Assembly: GCA_016714935.1 (NCBI GenBank)
Contig: JADKBU010000033.1
Location: 1-40,510, forward strand
Origin: Candidatus Accumulibacter propinquus
GTDB taxonomy: Bacteria; Pseudomonadota; Gammaproteobacteria; Burkholderiales; Rhodocyclaceae
DNA: 40,510 nucleotides
Direction of reading: 5' to 3'
The notes under the pieces were generated by a model. That model was not told the origin of the DNA, searched no databases, and saw only the letters and a program-made list of their open reading frames with translations. Made by a program: the position numbers and the translations under genes. Position 1 is the first letter of the stretch. Each line of letters begins with the position of its first letter. Shown piece after piece: positions 1 through 9,097 of the stretch.

Positions 1-1682
<1,682 letters not shown>

Positions 1683-1701
1683 GACCCCGCTCCTCCTGTG
1701 C

Positions 1702-2109
1702 TCAGGCAGGCAATTCCGCACGCAGTTCGTCGGGAATCGGTACCGACTTGCCGGTCGCCACATCCATCCAGACGATTTTCGAGTCGCCTGTCGCATACAG
1801 GGTGTCGTCGCCCTGCAACCCGATTTCGTAGTACGTCGGCACGCTACTACGCCCGGGACGACCGCAGAACATGCGCACTTCGACGACACCCGGATAGTTC
1901 AGGGGCACCAGAAAGGTGCAACTGGCGTTGATGATCACCGGTGCCGAGCCCCGCGGCATGACCTTGAAGCCGAGGGTTTCAAGGTACTCAACGCGGGCCT
2001 GCTCCATGTAGCGGAAGTAGATGGTGTTATTGACGTGTCCGTAGGCGTCCATATCGCCCCAGCGGATCGGAATCAGGCTGGTCTGGACGAGTTTGCGTTG
2101 GCTGTGCAT
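1702..2109 (-). CDS. Acyl-CoA thioesterase, 4-hydroxybenzoyl-CoA thioesterase/YbgC-like hot-dog fold
   Basis: This is a protein of about 135 residues that probably hydrolyses acyl-CoA thioesters in the cytoplasm. Near the N-terminus it shows the family signature RWGDMDAYGHVNNTIYFRYM, including the Asp that is catalytic in the 4HBT group. ASCTFLVPLNYPGVVEV follows, typical of the single hot-dog domain, and the length is normal. The open frame reaches back to 2265, but the ATG at 2109 is preferred. An AGGA sits six bases upstream of it, and the extra residues upstream are low-complexity and do not resemble the family. The gene lies between an acyl-CoA dehydrogenase and an acetoacetyl-CoA synthetase on the same strand, so it probably acts on an acyl-CoA of that pathway. 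The substrate cannot be read from the sequence. Confidence 0.85.
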   Translation of the reverse strand: MHSQRKLVQTSLIPIRWGDMDAYGHVNNTIYFRYMEQARVEYLETLGFKVMPRGSAPVIINASCTFLVPLNYPGVVEVRMFCGRPGRSSVPTYYEIGLQGDDTLYATGDSKIVWMDVATGKSVPIPDELRAELPA

Positions 2110-2130
2110 TGGCATTCCTGGTCTGATTGC

Positions 2131-2171
2131 GCGGGTTCGGTCCTGCCGGCAGACGGCAAGACCGAACCCGC
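2131..2171 (-). terminator. Intercistronic hairpin between acyl-CoA dehydrogenase and thioesterase genes
   Basis: Two 12-base arms, GCGGGTTCGGTC at 2131-2142 and GACCGAACCCGC at 2160-2171, are perfect inverted repeats around a 17-base loop. The structure lies just after the dehydrogenase stop and before the thioesterase start. No T tract follows on the minus strand. It may therefore be a partial or Rho-assisted terminator, or an mRNA-stabilising hairpin that separates expression of the two halves of the cluster. Confidence 0.5.
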
Positions 2172-2221
2172 CGAACATGAGCAGCGGCGGCCCACCCGAA
2201 GGGACCGCCACTATCCGCCGC

Positions 2222-4015
2222 TCAGAACATGTCTTCGGGCAGTGCCAGCACCCCTTCGGCACCATCGGTCACACTGCTCGCCAGACCGGCGGCCTGCGAC
2301 AACACGTGGTCGGCATAGAAGCGCGCGGTAACGATCTTTGCCGGGTAGAAGGGATCACTGTCACCCGCGTCGATCTTTTCCTGTGAAATCAGCGCAGCAC
2401 GGACCATCTGCCAACCTCCGGCAACGATGCCAAGCAGCGTCAGGAAAGGAACCGCGCCCGCCGATGCCGCACGAACATCCTTGCCATAAGTGGCCACCAG
2501 CCATTCCCCGGCGCTCGCCAGGGCGTCGACGCCGGCGGCAAAGCGACTACGGATGGCCGCGAGTTCTCCCCCGCTCCGCTGAGCCAGGTCGGCGTCGAGC
2601 GCACGCATGTCAGCAATCAGCGCGTTGAGAGTGGCGCCGCCTTCGCGAGCAATCTTGCGGCCGATCAGGTCATTGGCCTGGATGCCCGTGGTCCCTTCGT
2701 AGATTGTCGAAATCTGGGCATCACGCAAGTGCTGCGCGGCGCCGGTTTCTTCGACGTAACCCATGCCGCCATGCACCTGCACCCCCATCGAAGCCATGCT
2801 CACCCCGCTCTCGGTGCTCCAGCCCTTGACCACGCCGATCATCAGATTGACAAAAGCCTGGTTGCGCTTGCGTACCTCATTGTCCGGATGGTGCACTGCG
2901 GCATCGTGCGCGGCGGCCACCACGTAGGCCAGAGCCCGGGTGGCCTCGGCGCGCGACTTCATGGTCATCAGCATGCGGCGGACGTCGGGATGGTTGATGA
3001 TCGCCACCTTTGGGCCGCCGCGTACGCCGATGTCGGTACACTGGATGCGCTCGCGCGCATAGTCGCGCGCGCGCTGGTAAGCCCGCTCGCAAGCGGCAAC
3101 GCCTTCGAGGCCGACGCCAAAACGCGCCGCATTCATCATGATGAACATGTATTCCAGACCGCGATTCTCCTCGCCGACCAGGTAGCCGACGGCACCGCTT
3201 TGATCGCCAAAAGCCATGATCGCGGTCGGGCTGGCGTGGATACCCAACTTGTGCTCGATCGACACGCAATAGGCATCGTTGAGAGCCCCCAGGCTGCCGT
3301 CGTCGTTGACCATGAACTTCGGAACAATAAACAGCGAAATCCCCTTGACCCCCTCGGGGGCCGTCGGAGTACGAGCAAGCACGAGATGGATGATGTTCTC
3401 CGCCATATCGTGGTCACCATAGGTGATGAAGATTTTCTGTCCGAAGATCTTGTAGGTGCCGTCTTCCTGCGGCTCGGCACGTGTGCGTACGGCGGCAAGA
3501 TCGGAGCCGGCGCTCGGCTCGGTAAGGTTCATCGTACCGGTCCACACGCCGCTGACCATCTTTTCGAGGTAAGTCTGCTTGAGCTCGTCGCTGCCGGTAA
3601 GTACCAGCGACTCGATGGCCCCGGCGGTCAGCAGGGGGCATAGAGAAAACGAGTGGTTGGCCGCTTTCCACATTTCGGCGACGGCAGCGGCAACGACCTT
3701 GGGCAGCCCCTGACCACCCCACTCGGGTTCGCAGGCCAGCGCCGTCCAGCCGCTATCGGCGAACAGCTTGTAAGCTTCCTTGAAGCCGGCAGGCATGGTC
3801 ACCGCCTTGTCTTGCCAGCGAGCCCCCTCCTGATCACCGGACCAGTTGATCGGTGACAGGACTTCCTCGGCAAAGCGTCCCGCTTCCTCGAGCACCGCAT
3901 CGACCAGATCCGGGGTTGCTTCTTCGCAACCAGGCAATTGCGCCACCTCGTCCAGCCCGGCAAGTTCCTTGAGCACAAACTGCATGTCACGGATGGGGGC
4001 AATGTATTCACTCAT
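2222..4015 (-). CDS. Acyl-CoA dehydrogenase (DmdC/long C-terminal-domain type)
   Basis: This FAD enzyme of 597 residues introduces an alpha-beta double bond into an acyl-CoA and passes electrons to ETF. WTGTMNLTEPSAGSDLA near residue 160 is the flavin and substrate-binding segment. YVEETGAAQHLRDAQI and IYEGTTGIQANDLIGRKI near residues 420-455 match the catalytic region, whose YEGT holds the base Glu. A further C-terminal domain of about 130 residues makes it longer than ordinary 380-residue acyl-CoA dehydrogenases and places it with the 3-methylmercaptopropionyl-CoA dehydrogenase-like subfamily. That name is often transferred without proof of substrate. A strong ribosome site, GAGGAG, precedes the ATG at 4015, 12 bases after the FimV-like gene. 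The upstream etfBA pair supplies its probable electron acceptor. Confidence 0.93.
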   Translation of the reverse strand: MSEYIAPIRDMQFVLKELAGLDEVAQLPGCEEATPDLVDAVLEEAGRFAEEVLSPINWSGDQEGARWQDKAVTMPAGFKEAYKLFADSGWTALACEPEWGGQGLPKVVAAAVAEMWKAANHSFSLCPLLTAGAIESLVLTGSDELKQTYLEKMVSGVWTGTMNLTEPSAGSDLAAVRTRAEPQEDGTYKIFGQKIFITYGDHDMAENIIHLVLARTPTAPEGVKGISLFIVPKFMVNDDGSLGALNDAYCVSIEHKLGIHASPTAIMAFGDQSGAVGYLVGEENRGLEYMFIMMNAARFGVGLEGVAACERAYQRARDYARERIQCTDIGVRGGPKVAIINHPDVRRMLMTMKSRAEATRALAYVVAAAHDAAVHHPDNEVRKRNQAFVNLMIGVVKGWSTESGVSMASMGVQVHGGMGYVEETGAAQHLRDAQISTIYEGTTGIQANDLIGRKIAREGGATLNALIADMRALDADLAQRSGGELAAIRSRFAAGVDALASAGEWLVATYGKDVRAASAGAVPFLTLLGIVAGGWQMVRAALISQEKIDAGDSDPFYPAKIVTARFYADHVLSQAAGLASSVTDGAEGVLALPEDMF

Positions 4016-4027
4016 GTATTTCTCCTC

Positions 4028-5794
4028 TTAAGGGTTCTGTGAAAACTGCTGCGCGGCTTCGCGGGTCGCCACGATGTCGATCAAGAACAAGATTTCCTCG
4101 ACTACCGGCAAGGTAAAACCGCTGCGCTGTCCATCGCGATTGTCGCGCAGCAGTTTTTCCAGGTAACCAGGACATTCCGGCCTTCCCCAGAGCGCAATGA
4201 TCTGGTCGCGAATGCGTGGGATGTCCTCCAGCGTCATCGCCTTGCCCTGCTGCGTATCCAGCGGCAAGAGTTGCAGTTCCTTCTGCGAGTCGCCGCCATC
4301 CCAACGCATGATCTCAACGTTGAAATTCCGGTTCAGTTTCAGAGTCAGCGCTTCGAATTCGTCGCGCATGCCGTTGCGCTGATAAATCTGCAGCAGGCGG
4401 ATCCAGGGTCGCACCGACTCCTGCGGCAGGGCGGCGAGGTATTCCTCAAGAGTTTTCGCCGCACCGCTGACGCGGCCGAAAGAAAGCATGATCTCGGCAA
4501 GTTCGAGCGCCGGACCCGCACCGCTCGCTTCGGGCTCCGGACTGGAGGCTTGCACCGGCACCACCGCTGGCTGCGGCAAGGGCGTCGGCGCTGCTGTGGC
4601 GGAGGCCGTCACGACACGGGCAGCAACCGCGACCGGCACTGCAGTCACCACCTCCTCAGGCAGCCGCGAAACCTCTGGTTCGCGTCGTGCCTTTCCGGCG
4701 GCAGCGCTCGATGTGGACTGATGCGCAGTCTCCTGGCTTTCGCGACGGCGGAAAAGCAAACCTACCAGGAATACCGCCGCGACAAGTCCGGCGTACAAGA
4801 CCCAGGGCTCGGCGTCCGGGACGGCGGCCGACTGCGGTCGACGGGTCGGCTGCGCCGCAGCACTGCCGGACGCCTTTGCCGTCTCGGCTGCAGCCGGCGG
4901 CTGACTCCCTGCCGATGCTGACGAAGCCGGGGCAGAAGCCACGGACAACGGTGCAGTTTGTTCAACCACCGGGTTGCCCGCCTTCGCCACGGAAGTAGCT
5001 GCAGGAATCGCCGCGGCCGTCCCTTCGAGGCGGTCCCCTGCCCTCTTCAGTTCGGCAACATTCGCTTCCAGCCAGGCCAGCTTCTCGCTGAGGGACTGCT
5101 GCTGGTCATTCGGATCGTTGAGCATCTGCAGCGTGCGATGCTGCAGGCGGAACAACTCACGGCCCAACTCGCTGCTCGGGGCTGGCGCCGACAATTCGTC
5201 GCTCAGGCGCAGGGGCACGCCGTCTTCGCCGCGCTCGCTCGCCGGCATCGGCGAGTCCGGACGCGGACCGACAGCCGCCGGTCTACTGCGAACTGGTGTC
5301 TTTTCTGACTGCCCGCGGGGTGCCGCTGCAGGTGGGAGTGCCGATGCGCTGTCGGCTGGCACCACCGGCCCGCTTCCTGCGCGCGGCACCGCAGCCGAGG
5401 CCTGCCCGGCGGGTGCCGTGAGCAGCAGGGTGTATTGCCGCGAGGTACCGCCAGCACATTCCGAGCGTACCCCCAGGTGCACCACCGGGTCGAGCAGGGG
5501 TGCCTGTGAAACGACGTTCAAGGTATTGCGGCCGTTCTCTCTCCGGTAGCTCAGGCGTGCCGATGTAATCCATGGCAGTTCATCGCTCACTGACTCCGGA
5601 CGGTAAAGCTTCAGGCAGGCCGGGTCAAAGCGCTCCGCCGGATGCTCCGCAACGTCAATTTCCGCACGCAGAACCTGGCCGACACGGGAACTACTGCGCA
5701 GTTCACCGAGGACGATCGCCCTCGCCTCGGGTACGGCCAGAGGCAGCAGGAGTGCCGCAACAGTCAGCGCGCTACGCAGGAATCTCAAGCCCAT
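4028..5794 (-). CDS. FimV-like envelope protein with C-terminal TPR region
   Basis: The protein has about 588 residues. The N-terminus (MGLRFLRSALTVAALLLPLA, then EARA) is a Sec signal peptide. The mature part starts IVLGELRSSSRVGQVLRAEIDV, the FimV N-terminal domain, which in relatives is periplasmic and linked to peptidoglycan. A Pro/Ala/Ser-rich stretch and a short coiled coil (SLSEKLAWLEANVAELKR) follow. A single membrane helix (WVLYAGLVAAVFLVGLLF) leads to a cytoplasmic tail with a TPR-like FimV C-terminal motif (LELAEIMLSFGRVSGAAKTL). FimV proteins in Pseudomonas and Neisseria organise polar structures, type IV pili and cyclic-AMP signalling; a matching role here is inference. ATG at 5794 gives the cleaner signal peptide. 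An upstream ATG at 5854 overlaps the previous stop and could allow translational coupling. It is unusual inside an acyl-CoA operon. Confidence 0.82.
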   Translation of the reverse strand: MGLRFLRSALTVAALLLPLAVPEARAIVLGELRSSSRVGQVLRAEIDVAEHPAERFDPACLKLYRPESVSDELPWITSARLSYRRENGRNTLNVVSQAPLLDPVVHLGVRSECAGGTSRQYTLLLTAPAGQASAAVPRAGSGPVVPADSASALPPAAAPRGQSEKTPVRSRPAAVGPRPDSPMPASERGEDGVPLRLSDELSAPAPSSELGRELFRLQHRTLQMLNDPNDQQQSLSEKLAWLEANVAELKRAGDRLEGTAAAIPAATSVAKAGNPVVEQTAPLSVASAPASSASAGSQPPAAAETAKASGSAAAQPTRRPQSAAVPDAEPWVLYAGLVAAVFLVGLLFRRRESQETAHQSTSSAAAGKARREPEVSRLPEEVVTAVPVAVAARVVTASATAAPTPLPQPAVVPVQASSPEPEASGAGPALELAEIMLSFGRVSGAAKTLEEYLAALPQESVRPWIRLLQIYQRNGMRDEFEALTLKLNRNFNVEIMRWDGGDSQKELQLLPLDTQQGKAMTLEDIPRIRDQIIALWGRPECPGYLEKLLRDNRDGQRSGFTLPVVEEILFLIDIVATREAAQQFSQNP

Positions 5795-5850
5795 CGGGAA
5801 AGCATACCTTGTCGTGCCAGGCAGTAACACAGGAAACGATTCCGGGACAA

Positions 5851-6510
5851 TCATTTTCTACCGAGAAACTGCGCATCGTCAAAATCAGCCAGCAATTCCG
5901 GTCGATACACGGCAAGCAGTGTGGTCAGCATTCCCGACAACCAGGCCTCGGAAAAACCGAGCAGAAAGAAATAAGGCAGATACTCGCTGCTCAGATACTC
6001 GCCGCTGTAGGCTCCTGCAAGCGTCAACAGCAGACACGACGCCGCACCGACGGCGATTACCGTCAACGCCGCGGCGAAGAAACCCTTGCCGAATATATAG
6101 ACGAACATATGGCGTGGCAGCACTCGGTCTACCAGAAGATGGACCGCATGGCTCGCGGCGACGCCAACGCCCGCCATCAGCAGGGCGTTGACCGCAAAGG
6201 CCTGCCAACCGGCAATACCGTTCAGACTGGCCCCGACCAGTACCAGGCACAGGCCGATGCCGGCCAGTGCCCATCCATAACACAAGGTAAGGAATGTCGC
6301 CCCCAGCAGGTGCAGCGAAAGGCCGGGTTTGACCCCGGCCTTGAGGTGCCAGAGCAGGAGCAGCGCGACGATTGTCCCCAGGAAGACGTGCAGGCGGTTG
6401 CTGTCGGCGAGCACATGCCACGGCGCCCGCCAGGCAGCCAGACCCACGCCGGCAACAAACAGCAGCCAGGCCGTCCAGCCACCATCCAGCAGGCCGTCCG
6501 GCAGGTTCAT
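5851..6510 (-). CDS. CbiM-like integral membrane protein (energy-coupling-factor transporter S-component family)
   Basis: This is a very hydrophobic protein of 219 residues with about six or seven membrane helices. It begins MNLPDGLLDGGW and resembles the PF01891 CbiM/NikM family. In true Co/Ni transporters the N-terminus is MHIPDG, and Met1 with His2 binds the metal; here residue 2 is Asn, so ordinary cobalt or nickel transport is doubtful. No cbiQ, cbiO or cbiN homologue lies nearby. The C-terminus reads FLLGFSEAWLSGMLTTLLAVYRPELLADFDD, matching the conserved final helix of the family. It sits 25 bases after etfA, and its TGA overlaps the upstream alternative ATG of the FimV-like gene. The substrate is unknown. 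Confidence 0.75.
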   Translation of the reverse strand: MNLPDGLLDGGWTAWLLFVAGVGLAAWRAPWHVLADSNRLHVFLGTIVALLLLWHLKAGVKPGLSLHLLGATFLTLCYGWALAGIGLCLVLVGASLNGIAGWQAFAVNALLMAGVGVAASHAVHLLVDRVLPRHMFVYIFGKGFFAAALTVIAVGAASCLLLTLAGAYSGEYLSSEYLPYFFLLGFSEAWLSGMLTTLLAVYRPELLADFDDAQFLGRK

Positions 6511-6535
6511 GTGGCCTCGCGCAGCCCGGTGCTGG

Positions 6536-7468
6536 TCAGCCCAGTTCCTTCAACAATGCCGGCAGGACATCGAAGAGGTCACCGACCAGACCATAATCGG
6601 CGACCTGGAAGATCGGTGCCTCGGCGTCCTTGTTGATCGCCACAATCACTTTGCTGTCCTTCATTCCCGCCAGATGCTGTATGGCCCCGGAAATGCCGAC
6701 CGCGATGTAGAGCTGCGGCGCGACGATCTTGCCCGTCTGTCCGACCTGATAGTCGTTCGGCACGAAACCGGCGTCAACCGCTGCACGCGAGGCACCGAGT
6801 GCGGCGCCGAGCTTGTCGGCCAGCGGTTCCAGCAGCTTGTGAAAGTTCTCGCCGCTGCCCAGGCCACGACCGCCGGCGACAATGACCTTGGCGGCGGTGA
6901 GTTCGGGACGCTCCGACTTGGTCAACTCGCGACCGACCAGCCTGCTCTGGGCGAGGTCGGGGCCGGCCGGCAGACTTTCGATAACGGCACTGCCTCCTTC
7001 ACCTGCCGCTTCGAAGGCCGTTGCCCTTACGGTAATGACCTTGATCGGGTCGGTCGATCGAACAGTGGCGACGACGTTGCCGGCGTAGATCGGGCGTACG
7101 AAGGTATCAGGCGATTCGACGGCGACGATCTCGGAAATCTGCGCAACGTCGAGCAGTGCCGCCACGCGCGGCATGAAGTTCTTGCCGATGGTGGTCGCCC
7201 CGGCAAGCAAACAGGCATAGGCGGCGGCATTGGCGACGACCAGCGCCGCCAGGTTCTCCGGTGACTGGTCGGCATAATGCCCGGCATCGGCAACCAGAAC
7301 CTTGCTCACTCCGGCGATCCGGGCAGCCGCCTCGGCCGCTGCCGCGCAGGCGGAGCCGGCAACCAGCAGGTGAACGTCGCCACCGATCTTCGTCGCCGCC
7401 GTGACCGCATTGAGCGTAGCCGCCTTGATCGAGGTATTGTCGTGTTCAGCAATAACGAGAATGGCCAT
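6536..7468 (-). CDS. etfA: Electron transfer flavoprotein alpha subunit
   Basis: This is a protein of 310 residues, normal for EtfA/FixB. With EtfB it forms the soluble flavoprotein that takes electrons from acyl-CoA dehydrogenases and passes them to ETF-quinone oxidoreductase. The FAD-binding C-terminal domain is clear: GGRGLGSGENFHKLLEPLA near residue 200, then GFVPNDYQVGQTGKIVAPQLY and GISGAIQHLAGMKDS, then INKDAEAPIFQVADYGLVGD. The N-terminal half (MAILVIAEHDNTSIK) is the usual alpha/beta domain. The gene begins two bases after the etfB stop with an AGGTG upstream, so the two subunits are co-translated. An acyl-CoA dehydrogenase downstream in the same run is the likely electron donor. Confidence 0.96.
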   Translation of the reverse strand: MAILVIAEHDNTSIKAATLNAVTAATKIGGDVHLLVAGSACAAAAEAAARIAGVSKVLVADAGHYADQSPENLAALVVANAAAYACLLAGATTIGKNFMPRVAALLDVAQISEIVAVESPDTFVRPIYAGNVVATVRSTDPIKVITVRATAFEAAGEGGSAVIESLPAGPDLAQSRLVGRELTKSERPELTAAKVIVAGGRGLGSGENFHKLLEPLADKLGAALGASRAAVDAGFVPNDYQVGQTGKIVAPQLYIAVGISGAIQHLAGMKDSKVIVAINKDAEAPIFQVADYGLVGDLFDVLPALLKELG

Positions 7469-7470
7469 GG

Positions 7471-8220
7471 TCAGATCACCTTCGCTTCAGTCTTGAGTTT
7501 CATCACCAGTGCGGCGGCGTCGGCCACCTTGATGCCGGCAGTACGCTTCGCGGGCTCGGCAACCTTGAGGGTCTTCAGACGCGGCGTCACATCGACACCC
7601 AGCGCCGCCGGGTTGGTGGTTTCGAGCGGCTTCCTCTTGGCTTTCATGATGTTCGGCAAGGTCGCGTAGCGCGGCTCGTTGAGGCGCAGGTCGGCGGTCA
7701 GCACGGCCGGCAGCGGCACCTCGACGGTTTCCAGGCCGCCGTCGATTTCGCGGGTCACGGTCGCCAACTGGCCAGCGACGACGATCTTCGACGCGAAGGT
7801 TGCCTGCGGCCAGTTCATCAGTCCGGCCAGCATCTGCCCCGTCTGGTTGGCGTCGTCGTCGATCGCCTGCTTGCCGCAAAGGACGATCTGCGGCTTTTCC
7901 TTCTCGCACACGGCCTTGAGCAACTTGGCGACCGCCAGCGGCTGCAATTCGATATCGGTCTGGATCAGGATGCCGCGGTCGGCACCGATGGCCATTGCCG
8001 TGCGCAGCGTTTCCTGGCAATTCAGCACGCCCGCCGAAACGGCGATCACTTCGGTAGCAATACCAGCCTCCTTGAGCCGCACGGCCTCTTCAACGGCGAT
8101 CTCATCGAAGGGATTCATCGACATCTTGACATTGGCCAGTTCGACGTCGCTGGCATCGGACTTGACCCGCACCTTGACGTTGTAATCCACCACACGTTTG
8201 ACTGGAACGAGGATTTTCAA
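7471..8220 (-). CDS. etfB: Electron transfer flavoprotein beta subunit, TTG start
   Basis: This AMP-binding partner of EtfA has about 249 residues. It has the typical opening KILVPVKRVVDYNVKVRV, then NPFDEIAVEEAVRLKE, and the family signature around VLTADLRLNEPRYATLPNIMKAKRKPL near residue 190. The start needs judgement. The open frame extends to a GTG at 8238, but an AAAGGAG at 8227-8233 stands six bases before a TTG at 8220, and family proteins normally begin directly with MKILVPVKR. TTG is therefore preferred. It is first in the minus-strand operon, and the divergent TetR gene and its palindromes lie just upstream. Confidence 0.95.
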   Translation of the reverse strand: MKILVPVKRVVDYNVKVRVKSDASDVELANVKMSMNPFDEIAVEEAVRLKEAGIATEVIAVSAGVLNCQETLRTAMAIGADRGILIQTDIELQPLAVAKLLKAVCEKEKPQIVLCGKQAIDDDANQTGQMLAGLMNWPQATFASKIVVAGQLATVTREIDGGLETVEVPLPAVLTADLRLNEPRYATLPNIMKAKRKPLETTNPAALGVDVTPRLKTLKVAEPAKRTAGIKVADAAALVMKLKTEAKVI

Positions 8221-8314
8221 ATTTTTCTCCTTTATCACTAACCACAGTAATCGAGATCAAGCACGGGCAGGACAGGCCGCGTTTGACATTGCCGAATTCT
8301 GACCGGACAATAGA

Positions 8315-8353
8315 CCATACTTTATCGTATGGATGGCGTACGGTACCGTATGG
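8315..8353. promoter_or_regulatory. Tandem palindromic operators between etfB and tetR
   Basis: Two 18-base inverted repeats lie in the divergent promoter region. The first, 8315-8332, reads CCATAC, six bases, GTATGG. The second, 8336-8353, reads GCGTAC, GGTACC, GTATGG, and contains the perfect 12-base palindrome TACGGTACCGTA at 8339-8350. Their centres are 21 bases apart, two helical turns, so two dimers would sit on the same DNA face. The likely binder is the divergent TetR protein, which would control itself and the etfBA/acyl-CoA dehydrogenase operon. Binding is inferred. Confidence 0.6.
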
Positions 8354-8439
8354 AGTAATGGCTGTCAACAGCGCCCGGCGACGCAGCGACACAACAATCA
8401 GCAATATTGCCTGACACGCGTGAATCAGGAAAGGATTCG

Positions 8440-9021
8440 ATGACGATGAAGCTCGAAAATGCCAGACCACGTGCTTCGCTCGACCGCAACGGATGGGTCG
8501 AAGCGGCGATCGACATGCTTGCCGAACAGGGTGTGCAGGGTATGCGTGTCGAGGTTTTGGCGAAGAACTTCGGGGTCACCAAGGGCAGCTTCTACTGGCA
8601 CTTCAAGGACCGTCAGGACCTCTTCACGGCGGTCCTGGAAACCTGGCGCGACGGCCGCATCCGCGACATCCACAAGCAGAGTGTGTCCACACCGGGCAGG
8701 GAGCATGAGCAGCTCCTGCATCTGATCGACGTCTATGGTGCGACACGCAACCGCCGGGGGATCTCGATCGAACTGGCGGTACGCGAATGGGCACGCCGAG
8801 ATGCCCAGGCCGCAGCGGTCGTCGAGGAAGTCGACGCCTGGCGGCTGGAATGCACCCGCAAATTGTTCGTTGCCCGAGGCGTTCCCGACGACGAGGCGAA
8901 AAGCCGCAGCCTGCTGCTCTACGCCTACGTCTTTGGACAGAGCCTGATGGCCTGCGAAAGCTACGACCCCAGAATCGGCGACTTCAAGCACTGGATCGCC
9001 GAACTGATCGTCAAACCCTGA
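8440..9021 (+). CDS. TetR/AcrR family transcriptional regulator
   Basis: This is a DNA-binding repressor of about 193 residues. The N-terminal helix-turn-helix is textbook TetR: AAIDMLAEQGVQGMRVEVLA, then KNFGVTKGSFYWHFKDRQDLF at about residues 25-65. The C-terminal ligand-binding domain is all helical and not specific enough to name an effector. ATG at 8440 is chosen because AGGAAAGGA lies just upstream; the open frame to 8407 begins only with TTG. It is divergent from etfB, and two matching palindromes lie in the shared intergenic region. By position it probably regulates the acyl-CoA operon and may sense an acyl-CoA. Confidence 0.9.
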   Translation: MTMKLENARPRASLDRNGWVEAAIDMLAEQGVQGMRVEVLAKNFGVTKGSFYWHFKDRQDLFTAVLETWRDGRIRDIHKQSVSTPGREHEQLLHLIDVYGATRNRRGISIELAVREWARRDAQAAAVVEEVDAWRLECTRKLFVARGVPDDEAKSRSLLLYAYVFGQSLMACESYDPRIGDFKHWIAELIVKP

Positions 9022-9097
9022 GTACAGCCGCTGCCAGAACGTCCAGCGTTCGGCCCGGACTATCGACCACCACGACTTCTCGCCGGGAGTTTGCCTG

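Noticed and set aside
8221..8238. GTG start for etfB at 8238
   Set aside because: The ribosome site AAAGGAG lies inside that extension and points to the TTG at 8220, matching the family N-terminus.
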